Assembly: GCA_015501595.1 (NCBI GenBank)
Contig: JADNRX010000656.1
Span: 1 to 27,753, forward strand
DNA length: 27,753 nt
Direction: 5' to 3'
From: Hymenopellis radicata
Lineage: Eukaryota; Basidiomycota; Agaricomycetes; Agaricales; Physalacriaceae
In this document: positions 10,315 through 20,275 of the stretch, piece by piece
Position numbering within the stretch: the stretch's first letter is position 1
Layout of the letters: every line of letters starts with the position of its first letter
Made by a program: the position numbers and the translations under genes
The notes under the pieces: model-generated
The model's input: only the letters and a program-made list of their open reading frames with translations
The model's database searches: none
Told to the model about the DNA's origin: nothing

Positions 10315-11537
10315 TATCCCGATCTTGGAAGTGAGATCGAGTACGCTGCGTTGGACGAGAAGGACATTCAGCCTGACAGTTTGAAGGATATCATTCTTGA
10401 TGTGAATACTTTTCAACCTTACTGTGTTCTTAAAGAGAATGCAGGAAAGTCAGACAAATTCAAGTTCATTCTCGCGCGACGAGATTCCGCGCTTGAAATT
10501 CTATGTAAGGACGGTATTTTTAAGCTTCAAGATCTCAGAAAATGTGACAACTGGCAATGTAAGTCTGTGTTCAAGGAAGAATTCAAACAAATGAGGAAGT
10601 TACTTAGCAGTGTCAAAGCAGCCAAGTTCTCTCATGAAGATCATCCTGACGGTCTACCCGGCTACCAGATTCGTTCAGACCTTTTTGATACCTTCATCGC
10701 GCGACTCAGCGTACGAGCAGAGTACGCGCGTTCTTCAATGGCAACGTTCGGCAGGAAACCACCACCTTACCCGATTTGGACTCCTGCTAACGACGTGTCG
10801 GTATGGCTGAAACAAGAAGACTTCGAACTCACCGGTATTCTATTCATGGCATTAGCTGAAGGATTCCTCTGTGAACTTGATTACTATCATAACTGGACGC
10901 ACCATGAACCGAAGGGACCGCGAATCGATTTTAGCGATCTTGATCCGCAACCGGAAGAGGACGTCGATCGGAAGAAACGCCTTTCATTGAGCTGGGGAAA
11001 CATTCGTAATCGTCCTAGTGGTCGCTTTAGCCAAGGCGTACGAGGAAGAGTTTCGTCCGGAGGATTAGGCAGTACCTGGTTCGGTCGAACTAGACGACCC
11101 GGTCCCGACAGAGATCCTAGGCCCAAGCGTCGATCCAAAGGAACACCACCTTCCTCAGATAGCGAAGAACCCTCCGATGACGATAGATATCGGAGCCCTC
11201 GAAGAAGTTCTGACCGTCACGGGAAAGGAAGGAAAGGTCCTGGAAGAGGAGATCCGGGGGATGAACCAAGCGATGACGGAGATCACGGAGGAAACAGACG
11301 TCGTACTGGTCGTGATCGTCCTACTTCAGACAGACCGAGTCAGCAAACCAAAATTGGCGAACCTCACTTTGATCCTAAACTAAAAGTGTCGGATATTCCA
11401 GCCTGGGATGGAGACACTGACCGAATTGTGAAATGGCTACTGAAAGTTGAGGATTTTTCCGAGTTGAGCGAGCACATTTTCGAACAGCTGGGCAAGTGGG
11501 TTCCGAAGAGGTTCACAGACGAAGCCGAAAGCTGGTA

Positions 11538-11686
11538 CTGTACTATTACGGGCTGGTCTTCGCATAACGCGTAACGGCGGGGTCTTTTGATCTTATCGGA
11601 CCCTGCCGATCGCCTGGAAATCCTAATCGGGTTTCCATCAAAAAATTTTTCAAAAAATCTGTGAAGACTTGACCGTAATAGTACAG
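11538..11686. mobile_element. TIR element 2 in gag (same family, shorter), TA target duplication
   Basis: 149 bp with the same 12-bp termini as element 1, the same spacing to a (T/A)(G/A)GTCTTC block at both ends, and the shared subterminal TCGCATAACGCGTAACGG. It is flanked by TA (11536-11537 and 11687-11688). The interior differs from element 1, so these are two members of a family rather than a local duplication. As with element 1, the target was the TA of a TAT tyrosine codon, and excision restores the frame. Confidence 0.92.
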
Positions 11687-12780
11687 TATTACTCTCTTCC
11701 ACGAGAAGTACGAAGCGACATTGAGCAAGACTGGGGAACTCTTCGAGATTTTATCACTGAATTCTGGATGAATCGTAAGTGGTGGGAACGCCAAAAGAAA
11801 CGAGCCAGAAACGCTTCTTACCGAGATCAAGGACACACTCGAGAAACTCCCAGCCAGTACTACATTCGTAAGCTTGAGCTGTTGAAAGTCGCGTTCGATC
11901 TGGATGATCTTGAAATTATCAGCGAAATCATGAACGGCGTACCGGATTCTTGGGAAACAGTCATTAACTCGGAACTTTATGCTACACCGCAAGAATTGCA
12001 AGCTAGCATTCGGTACCACGAGGAGACACTAGTGAACCTAGCAGTACCGCGTAAGTTTGTATCCTATCAAACGTCAGCGAATGAGGAGTACATCATTGAA
12101 GATGACGTACCTACTTCTTCAAAGACAGTCGAAAGTTCTGCTAGAGTCCACCTTGTTGGAGCCACCAGTAAATTGCCGCCTCCGCAATACCCTCGCGATG
12201 ATTCTACAGTCACCACGCGTGGTCTCACTCCGAAAGCAAAAGGCGCTCGTCCGTGTCGACACTGTGGCAGTGATATGCACTGGGACAACGAGTGTAAGTA
12301 TCATATCAAAGGTATGAGAAATGCACGTACAAGGCTTTCTCGTACAGACACGGAAGTCCTGGATGCTCTCGATGACTACAACACGTTGTATTATTCGGTC
12401 ATGGAGGAGCTACAGGATTTTGAGCGAGCCCCTCGGATTACCGATTCCATCGTATATCGCGCTAGCGCGTCAAATGAGGACTCGACCCTGGGGGGCAAAG
12501 ATGAGAGTAAAGAGGAGTTGAATGAGACGAGCACTCACGACTGCGACCATGAGAAGCAAGAAGAGTCGCGTATATTCAAGGCTAGCGTCGAGAAACCTCC
12601 ATTGAACCGTTGCTCTAGACGCCGTTTAGCTCGCGATATAGCACACGTTGGTCACGTCGTAAGACAGCTTCCTGATCAGAATCCTGATAAACCATTAATC
12701 GAATTGAAGCAGTGGAAGGCGCGTCCTCCGGGTTGTACCTTTTTAGGAAGCACGGCCACTGAAGCTATAGCACAAGTAAA

Positions 12781-13900
12781 TGGAGCGGAATTAGTCCCGA
12801 TTATCGTCGATTCGGGATCTGACATTACCTTGGTAGCTCAAGACACTCTTAAGAAACTTTCGACCTTGCCAAAAGTCAAAATCGGACAGCAAGTCAACCT
12901 AATACAAGTCACCGGTCAATCTAGTGTTAACTGTTATGTAAATGTTGACTTACTATTCGAAACGCCTGAAGGACCCGTACAATTTAGCGTTGACGCGTAT
13001 GTGGTCAAAGGAATGTCGACACCCTTTATTCTCGGAAACGACTTCGCAGATCAATACTCTATCTCAATTGCTAGAAGAGAGGGAGAAACTTACCTAGTCT
13101 TCGGGGATTCAGGTCGAGAACTTCGCGTCGACAACTCAGTGTCGCCAGGACCTGTAGACTTGGAAGGGCGAGTTTTTCACACCAGGAAGATCCTCGAACG
13201 AAAGCCTGGGTTGACGCGACAACAAGCCCATAGAAAAGCACAGAAGACGCGACGAAGAAGTCGAACCGAGACAAGAAGGGGTATGGTCAGGGCAGCTACA
13301 CGCGTCGTGATTAAACCCGAGACGTGTGTACAAGTACCGATACACGCACCATTTTCTTCAAGAAATTCTGATATTTTCATTGAGAGAAACATCAGACAGG
13401 ATCAAAACGGAAGTCAGGTGTATGGCTCACCAGACGTTTTGATTTCCACAGACAAACCAAGTATCCCCGTATCGAACTTCTCCGATAAACCAGTGATTAT
13501 ATCGCAGGGCGAAGTTCTGGCCAGGGCACATAACCCTCGAAATTGGTTAGATCGATCGAACGGTAAGAGGTCCGCCGAACAGGAAGCATATGCGCGGTTT
13601 GTGAGAGAGATGGTGGAAGCTGATCAGAACATCAATGCGGTCCGATCGATCCGAGGTCCAACTGCCGCCGGCAATCAAGTTATCTCCTCTTCATCGGACA
13701 TCACCTCCAAAGCGCATCGTAATGCATCCGAGCCCGATGATCCATCCGCACAAGAACCAGTCGAAGGAGGGCCCAAAACGGCAGAGACGGAGCCAGAACC
13801 GACATCGAGCCAGGAATTTCTTACAGCCGTAGACGTCTCAGCCAATTTGGACCCGGAGCAGCGACGACAACTAGAGCAAGTCTTGCTGAGGAATAAGGAC
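12781..13900 (+). pseudogene. pro: Retropepsin-like protease and linker region of Pol
   Basis: The frame from gag continues into an aspartic protease. The catalytic triplet is D-S-G at 12809-12817 in [12 protein letters not shown], followed by [17 protein letters not shown] and the flap/second half [14 protein letters not shown]. Retropepsins dimerise and cut the Gag-Pol polyprotein. The region after about 13100 is basic and then Ser/Glu-rich and links to RT. The protease segment has no visible lesion. Boundaries are approximate. Confidence 0.85.
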
Positions 13901-15420
13901 ACGTTCGGTTTAGATGGCAGGTTAGGGAATCACGATGCACAGGTGGAAATTCGAATGAAACCAGGTGCCGAACCGATATCCTTACCGCCCTTTTCCGCCT
14001 CACCTTTGAACAGGGAAGTGATGGATAAACAAATGGATTCATGGATTCATCTTGGCGTCATTGAACCTTCAACTAGTCCATGGGGGCACCTGCCTTCATC
14101 ACGTATAGAAACAAAAAACCCCGAATGGTAATTGATTTCCGTCGGCTTAACGCTTTAATTGTGGCCGACGAATTTCCCTTACCGCGCCAGGAGGATATTA
14201 CTCAAGCTCTAGCGGGTGCGCAATGGCTCACTACCCTGGACGCGCTATCCGGCTTTACGCAACTCGTGGTGCATCCCAATTCCCGGGAACCTTTCGTGTT
14301 TCGTACGCATCGAGGACTCTATCAATTCGTACGGATGCCTTTCGGTTACAGAAATGGACCGAGCGTTTTTCAACGCGTAATGCAAAAGGTACTCGCACCA
14401 TTTCTGTGGATATTCGCGCTCGTTTACATTGATGATATAGTAATCTTCTCTTTAACTTTTGAAGATCATCTACGCCATCTCGACGCGGTCTTACAAGCCA
14501 TCACCAATGCGGGTATCACCCTCGCTCCTGGTAAGTGCCACTTTGCCTATCAATCCCTACTGCTATTAGGACAGAAGGTATCCCGATTAGGCATGTCGAC
14601 GCACAACGAGAAGGTCGAAGCGATAATGATGTTAGAAACACCGAAGGACGTCTCGGAACTACAAGTGTTTCTGGGAATGATGGTATACTTTTCTTCATAT
14701 ATCCCTTTCTACGCATGGATCGCTAACCCTCTTTTTCAGCTGCTAAAAAAAGGAGTACCCTGGACATGGAGCGAACTTCACGAAGAAGCGTTCGGTCTAT
14801 GTAAGCAAGTACTCTCTCATGCCCCTGTGCGCGGATACGCCATGCGCGGACTGCCTTATCGAGTTTATACCGACGCATGCGATTATGGATTAGCTGGTAT
14901 ATTACAGCAAATACAGCCGATTCAAATTCGTGACCTTCGGGGGACGAAGGTATATGAGAAACTGAAAGCTGCGTTCGACCAAGGTGAGCCTATACCTAAA
15001 CTGGTCACGGCAGTGTCGAAGGAGCATGATGATACTCGATCTCCGGGCGTCTGGGCCGCTAATTTCGAAGATACAACGGTTCACGTCGAACGCGTGATAT
15101 GCTATTGGTCCCGAGTACTGAAATCCCCGGAAAGAAACTACTCCCCAACCGAGCGGGAGGCGCTAGCTCTGAAAGAAGCACTAGTGAAGTTCCAACCTTA
15201 CATTGAAGGTGAAACTATTCTAGCTATTACGGATCACGCCGCACTGACATGGTCCCGTACTTATCAGAACGTGAACCGAAGGCTCCTGACGTGGGGCATG
15301 GTATTCTCAGCCTTCCCGAACTTACACGTCGTACACAGAGCTGGTTGCGTCCACTCAAACGTCGATCCTATATCGCGTCTACGACGACGCGTACCACCCG
15401 AAAGCGGACCTATTCCTGAA
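13901..15420 (+). pseudogene. pol: Reverse transcriptase and RNase H
   Basis: RT begins in the upstream frame ([34 protein letters not shown]) and continues one frame back from about 14085 ([22 protein letters not shown]). The active-site YIDD is at 14425-14436 and LVVHPNSREPFVFRTHRGLYQFVRMPFGYRNGPSVFQ is split by no lesion. The frame switch sits in a run of five Gs (14082-14086); one more G would keep the frame, so a lost G is the simplest reading. RNase H follows (TDACDYGLAGILQQ from about 14869, YSPTEREALALKEAL, LAITDHAALTW) and contains an extra ~60-residue segment (14912-15090) between the first catalytic strand and the next. The frameshift inactivates the polyprotein as written. Confidence 0.9.
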
Positions 15421-16163
15421 TTAATATCTGATTTGGATCTATCCAAAGAACCGAGGTTAGACCCCATGAAGGCTTTATTCCAACAGTTTGGTACGTCATT
15501 CGAAGAGAAACTTCTGATCTTGGGGACAAAGCAGGTCGAACAACACTCAATGCAGGAATCGGAAGAACCGAGGGTGGAATTCGAGGAACTGCCGCTCCAA
15601 TCAGGAGATCAACCTGAACACGACGCGACAACTTCCTTCGTCTCCGCGCGAAACTACAGCACCTTGGTAAGTCTGAATCAGAATGAGCTAGACCGATGGC
15701 AGCAAGCTTATTTGGACGACCCACACTTTGCAGAATTTCTGCGTTCGCTCCAGGACAAGGACGCGCACGTACGTCCGAAATTTCCGCAGTACTTCTATTC
15801 AGAAGACGGACTGATTTTCTTCGAAGACGCGAACGGGAATAACCGACTTTGCGTTCCGCGGGTACTCAGACTGGAAGTGATGACCTTAGTCCACGACGGA
15901 CTAACTGAATCTGCTCACGCCGGATATCACCGGTGCTACAACCGACTTGCGAGTACGCACTATTGGCCCGGTATGTCAAGAGACCTGAAACGATTCGTTC
16001 TGACCTGCGATTTGTGTCAAAAAGTCAAGCCCAGCCGTTTTGCGCCCTCAGGATATCTATAGCCCATACCTATACCTACGCGCCCCTTCGAAGTTCTTAG
16101 TATGGATTTCATCCCGGAGTTACCTACGTCCGACGGATTCGACAACATTCTGGTCATTGTAGA

Positions 16164-17637
16164 CATCAGGGAAATCTGAAATCCTACATAGATCGGACCT
16201 GTTTTACGTACCCTACGTAAAAAAGGGCCGTTTCTACGTAGACCTACGTAGCCTACGTATAGCCCGGTGAGCACTACGTAGACTTACGTATAGCCCGGTG
16301 AGCACTACATAGACCTACTACATAAGTGCCACTCACCTGTATATGTACGCTATGCACTGGTGATGTCTACGTTACATCGGCAGCGGCCACGGTGAAAACT
16401 CTGAACTGGAAAATGAACAATGGAAAATTATGTGTGCTGTCGAGGACATCGTGGTATGTTGATTGTCTGAAATTGATGAGTGGTAAGTGTTCGAGTCGAG
16501 TTTTCCTCGAAGCCAAGCTTGCACGCGAGGAAATTTTTACCAAGTCCGGGCGATCAAGTGGTCCGTGCGCACACGTCATCCGCCGCGCATACATCAAAAA
16601 AAAAATCTGGACTCCGCTCATCTTTCTTTCCCTCCTTCCCTCACACAATCCCCACTCTGGCATCCTCTCCGCGTACGCCTGCTCCCGCTCTGACGGAGAC
16701 CAAGGCTGCTTCGCTTCCGGAGGCGACTGAGACTCCCACCAGCCGCCGACGCTCAACGAGGAACGCACCAAATTTTCGACCAGTATAGCGGGCACCCAAG
16801 ATCATGCACTCCGCTGACGGACCTTGAGCCACACGACATATGTACCCCCAACGAGGATTCGAATTTACCCAGCAAGGAACGAGCCACGGCGAACGAGGAA
16901 CCACCCACCCACAACGAGCGAGGAACGAGCCACCCACAACGGACGAGGAACCAACCACCCACAACGAACGAGGAACGAGCCACCCACAACGGACGAGGAA
17001 CCAACCACCCACAACGGACGAGGAACCAGCCACCCACAACGAGGAACCAGCCACCCGCAACGGACGAGGAACCAGCCACCCACAACGAGGAACCAGCCAC
17101 CCGCAACGGACGAGGAACGACCGAGCACCATCGCGGAACGAGGAACTCTACAAGACGACGGAGATATTCTTTATTTTTCGCCGCTGACGCTACATGCCGG
17201 AACCATATCCAAGACAGCGCGACGACACCGCTACTACTGTATGCACCATATTATATAGCGAGCTCCCCTTTCCCCTCGGTTCATCCTTCTATTTATTGCT
17301 TTCTGTCTTGTATCATTCTTGTACATGTCTTCACGCACCTCTCAATATCATATGCTTTTAATGATTCTCTCTCTGTGTGAAACTGCCCAATTCGAGCCCG
17401 TTAAATGGAACCCTAGTGTTTTGAGAGTAGTTATATCATACAGCTACTGTAGGTGCACAAGAGGTCTACAAGAGGTGTATATAGACCTCGGGGAAGTCTA
17501 CGTAGGTCTACAGGAGATCTACGTACACCTGAGTGACGGCTACCTAAGGGCTACGTATAGGGGTACCTCTGTACCTGGCCTACATGGCCTATGTAGACCT
17601 ACGTAGATGTACGTAAAATTTACAGTTTTTCCTGATG
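16164..17637. mobile_element. 1.47-kb non-autonomous TIR element inside the integrase gene
   Basis: The ends are CATCAGGGAAATCTG on the left and CAGTTTTTCCTGATG on the right, inverted with two mismatches over 15 bp. If GA (16162-16163, 17638-17639) is the duplication, removal gives V-D-K-L-T-K, the usual integrase sequence. An alternative parse with AT as duplication and CAGG termini gives V-D-M-D-K. Seven TACGTA palindromes lie in 16205-16295 and five in 17500-17612. A 31-bp tandem repeat (TACGTATAGCCCGGTGAGCA...) starts near 16255. The interior has a frame at 16480-16788 ending in a Ser/Arg-rich tail, which may be a captured gene end, and a minisatellite. No transposase is visible. The superfamily is unassigned. 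Confidence 0.8.
16880..17123. repeat. 25-bp minisatellite within the integrase insertion
   Basis: The unit CACCCACAACGGACGAGGAAC plus about four bases (25 bp) repeats roughly nine times with substitutions. Two units lack GGACGA and are 19 bp. The period is not a multiple of three, so the long open frames crossing it on both strands (His/Thr/Arg-rich, or Trp/Gly/Ser-rich on the minus strand) are by-products of the repeat. Confidence 0.88.
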
Positions 17638-19091
17638 GATAAATTGACGAAATTTGGCATTTTCATACCATGCAAGACCACGATCACTCAGGAAGAGACG
17701 GCGCGACTATTTTTCGAACATGTCATCTCTAAGTATGGTATTCCCAAACAAATCATATCTGATCGCGATGTTCGTTGGAAGAATGCATTCTGGAAAGAGA
17801 TCTGCGAACTTATGGGCATGCAGAGAGCATTGACCACGGCGTACCACCCACAAGCCGACGGACAAACCGAAGTCCTGAACCAAACACTGGAAATCGCCCT
17901 CCGCACATACATCGGCCCGGAACGTGACGATTGGAATGGGCTACTAAATGGGTTCGCACTGGCCTACAACACAACACCTCACTCCAGTCATAACTATGCA
18001 CCAGCATTTTTACTCTACGGGTTTCTACCAACCACCGAATCCACACTGTTAGCACAACCGAACTACATACCACGTAAGGTAGGAGATACGGTTGCACGGG
18101 GGGGTAAACCGGACAGTGTTCACTTGTCCCACGAAAATGAGGAAGCGGTGGACATGGTCGAACAATTTGAAGCAGTAAGAACGAACGCTAAAGACGCGTT
18201 AGCATTGAGTCGCGCATTCCAAGAGAAGTCGTACAATCAAGGCCGATTACTTACAGAGTTTCAAGAAGGAGATCTCGTTAAGATCAATCCACATTCGCTA
18301 GAAATGGTGAAGTCCATCAAAGGGAAAGGCAAGAAGTTCATAGTGAAATGGGACGGACCTTTCGAAGTAGTGCGCAAGATCAGCCCGATCACCTACCAAA
18401 TAAGGCTACCAGACGGTTACCAAATGCATCCGATCATCAATATTAACCATTTACAGTCTTATCACGCCTCACCGCCAGAGTTCGGACTTCGACCGACGAA
18501 GTATCTTCGACCCAACGACTTCAGAGAAATGGAGTCACAGCGAGAAATCGAAGCTATTATCGGTGAGTGCATGTTCAAGGGCCACGGTAAACAGCGGAGA
18601 GTCCGCAAGTACCGCGTGCACTACAAGGACTTCCCTTCAAGTCACGACGAATGGATGACACGAAAGCAATTGAAGAATGCGTCCGAAGTTTTGGAGGAAT
18701 GGGATAAGAAGAACAAAGAGCAAGATGACCCTTCGCCGAAAGGGATAGATTCCGAACACGCGTCTTGAGCCTGAACCTCATTCCATCCGCATCAGACTGT
18801 GAACATATGCTCTTTTAATTCTATACTTCTACCCTTACCTGCAGGCAGCTTTGACGCATGAGGTCGCATTGGAATCCATATGCGCAGCGAGGATTAATCC
18901 TTTAAAAAGACAAGCGGAAAGAACAATGAGTTGGCAGACAGAACCGTCACATCGACCATCGTCTACATCGCGCTTCGCACTAGCACTCTCTACCTTTCAG
19001 AAATCCTCTCTGTTTTATCTCATCGAAGAAATTTACGGTAGATCCTTCATCGTTGATCTTCATTTCATCATATACTTAAATCCAAACAGAC

Positions 19092-20179
19092 ATGCCCGTC
19101 TATCGTTCCTCGTCGAGCATCGCCGCCAACTGGGTCGCGCACCAAAACCCAGCTCAGCAGATGTCCATCCCCATCGTTCCATTGCAACCGAATCACCGCG
19201 AAATCCTCCATTCATTTAGGGAAGTCATTCCCAACACGCCACGCGGCAACGCCATCTACGAGATCGTTAACAAGGCTCTGCGTCCCTTGAGCCCGAACGA
19301 CGTACTCTCAGGACCAACAGGGTTTTATATCCACGCCCATCCTAGCGCGCTGTGCTGGGGTGCCGCGTCCCTGTTGACTGACATTCCACTCACGGCCACT
19401 AACAATGTTGGTCTCGCCTCTCGCATCGAAGGCAATCTTAACGAGCGTCGTATCCCCACTTCCATTCCGCCCGAGGCCATGCGTGAGCTAGGTTTCACCG
19501 TCCATTTCGGCTACGACATCCAGAGCGTTAAACACACTCTTGGTATCGATACCGTGACGCCCTTCATTCGAGCCTCTCCTCGCGCTTACCTTGGAAGCAT
19601 CCGATTCCCAATCTCGGCTCTCTTATCGCCCACTACAACCAATTCCAGCGCTTCCTGCGTATTAACATCGAGCTCCTAATCGGGTACATCGAGAAAAGTT
19701 TGGAGATTGGTATGGAGGCCTTCATCAACTGGGGAGCACCGTTCAACATGACATGGGTGGAGTACCTCTGTCACATCGACATGCCAACGATTCTCGCGGC
19801 TGCGTCGGAGCGCAAACTTTCTTGCCAGCTTTCTTCGCCTCCTACTTACCGGATGAGTCGGATCGTAACCACGCAATGGTACTTTATCGGGAAAGCGTCG
19901 CTCCATCATCACTAACGGCGACGAACTTCCTCACTATGCCTTCCCCTACGATCCACATTACCCCTTCTTCAACTTCCCACTATACTGTACCCACTGTCAC
20001 CGTCAGGGATGCGTCGCTGAAGCTTGCTGCTTTGCGACATGTGACCGAGTTTATCGACTTTGATCACCGACCCCCACCCACTTTTTCCGACATAGCGAAC
20101 ACGGCAGCATCGACTCTCCTCCGTCCTACCAGTCTGACACCGACTACGACGACGAAGAGAGTTCCGAATACTCTCGGAT
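19092..20179 (+). pseudogene. Third ORF of the retrotransposon, decayed, CX2CX4CX4C motif
   Basis: It lies between pol and the 3' LTR on the same strand. The ATG at 19092 opens 195 codons (MPVYRSSSSIAANW). Protein-like sequence then continues in other frames: frame 2 from about 19545 (WYRYRDALHSSL, IELLIGYIEKSLEIGMEAF), frame 1 near 19820-19890 (FLPAFFASYLPDESD), frame 3 from about 19890 (KRRSIITNGDELPHYAF). This last part contains CTHCHRQGCVAEAC, a CX2CX4CX4C arrangement like a zinc knuckle with Cys for His. A TGA (CGA to TGA would fit) and an acidic tail (SDTDYDDEESSEYS) follow. I do not recognise the family. No signal peptide or transmembrane pair argues for an envelope protein. At least three frameshifts and one stop make it a pseudogene in this copy. 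Confidence 0.6.
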
Positions 20180-20265
20180 GAAGATTTCATCGGATTTTGT
20201 AAGCATTTTTCGTTCTCATTCAAATCTGCATTCTAAACACATATCATTTAAGGATTATCTACACT

Positions 20266-20272
20266 GGGGGGG
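20266..20272 (+). other. Polypurine tract candidate
   Basis: A run of seven Gs ends three bases before the 3' LTR begins at 20276. Plus-strand DNA priming needs a purine tract at this position, and no longer purine run is present immediately upstream. Confidence 0.6.
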
Positions 20273-20275
20273 CTA

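Larger units (their letters stand above)
9809..12780 (+). pseudogene. gag: Gag, interrupted by two TIR elements
   Basis: Gag starts at ATG 9809 (MAGQGSSESS) and exists as three open pieces: 9809-10059, 10317-11537 and 11689 onwards, running on into protease. The breaks are the inserted elements at 10060-10314 and 11538-11686. Deleting each element with one TA gives a single frame (DTEYPDLG at the first junction, AESWYYSLPRE at the second). The middle piece has a Ser/Arg/Asp-rich low-complexity region around 10990-11350. The capsid-like part follows (IPAWDGDTDRIVKWLLKVED ... AESWYYSLPRE ... [12 protein letters not shown]). A canonical CX2CX4HX4C zinc knuckle ([14 protein letters not shown]) is at 12254-12295. 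Gag packages the RNA in virus-like particles. Without removal of the first insert, translation would stop at the TAA at 10094-10096. The Gag/protease boundary is approximate. Confidence 0.85.
15421..18768 (+). pseudogene. int: Integrase with chromodomain, nonsense codon and 1.47-kb insertion
   Basis: The N-terminal HHCC zinc-binding region is at about 15892-16017 (H...H...CDLC). An in-frame TAG at 16060-16062 follows (SGYL*PIPIPTRPF; one C-to-T change from CAG would explain it). The first catalytic D is at 16105-16107 (SMDF). The frame is then split by the element at 16164-17637 and resumes with KLTKFGIFIPC. The second D (17761-17763) and the E (17869-17871) are separated by 35 residues, the canonical DD35E. 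The GPY/F-type module (KWDGPFEVVRK) is near 18345-18375. A C-terminal chromodomain lies at about 18544-18705 (YRVHYKDFPSSHDEWMT), expected to bind methylated histone H3 and steer integration. The stop is at 18766-18768. Integrase cannot be made from this copy. Confidence 0.92.

Noticed and set aside
14080..14131. Programmed -1 frameshift between the upstream frame and the RT frame
   Set aside because: The switch lies inside the RT domain itself (within SPWGAP), not between gag and pol or pro and pol, and occurs in a G homopolymer where one missing base explains it.
16880..17123. CRISPR-like array
   Set aside because: The repeats are contiguous without unique spacers, and the context is eukaryotic.
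16824..17258. Long open frames across 16824-17258 on both strands as protein-coding genes
   Set aside because: They are produced by the 25-bp minisatellite, whose non-triplet period keeps several frames open.
16163..17637. Helitron (TC...CTRR between A and T) as explanation for the integrase insertion
   Set aside because: The sequence can be read as A|TCAGGG...CCTGA|T, but the ends are inverted repeats over 15 bp and no 3' hairpin precedes CTGA, so a TIR element fits better. Not fully excluded.
19092..20179. Envelope gene
   Set aside because: No signal peptide, fusion-type hydrophobic segment or C-terminal membrane anchor is visible in any of the frames.
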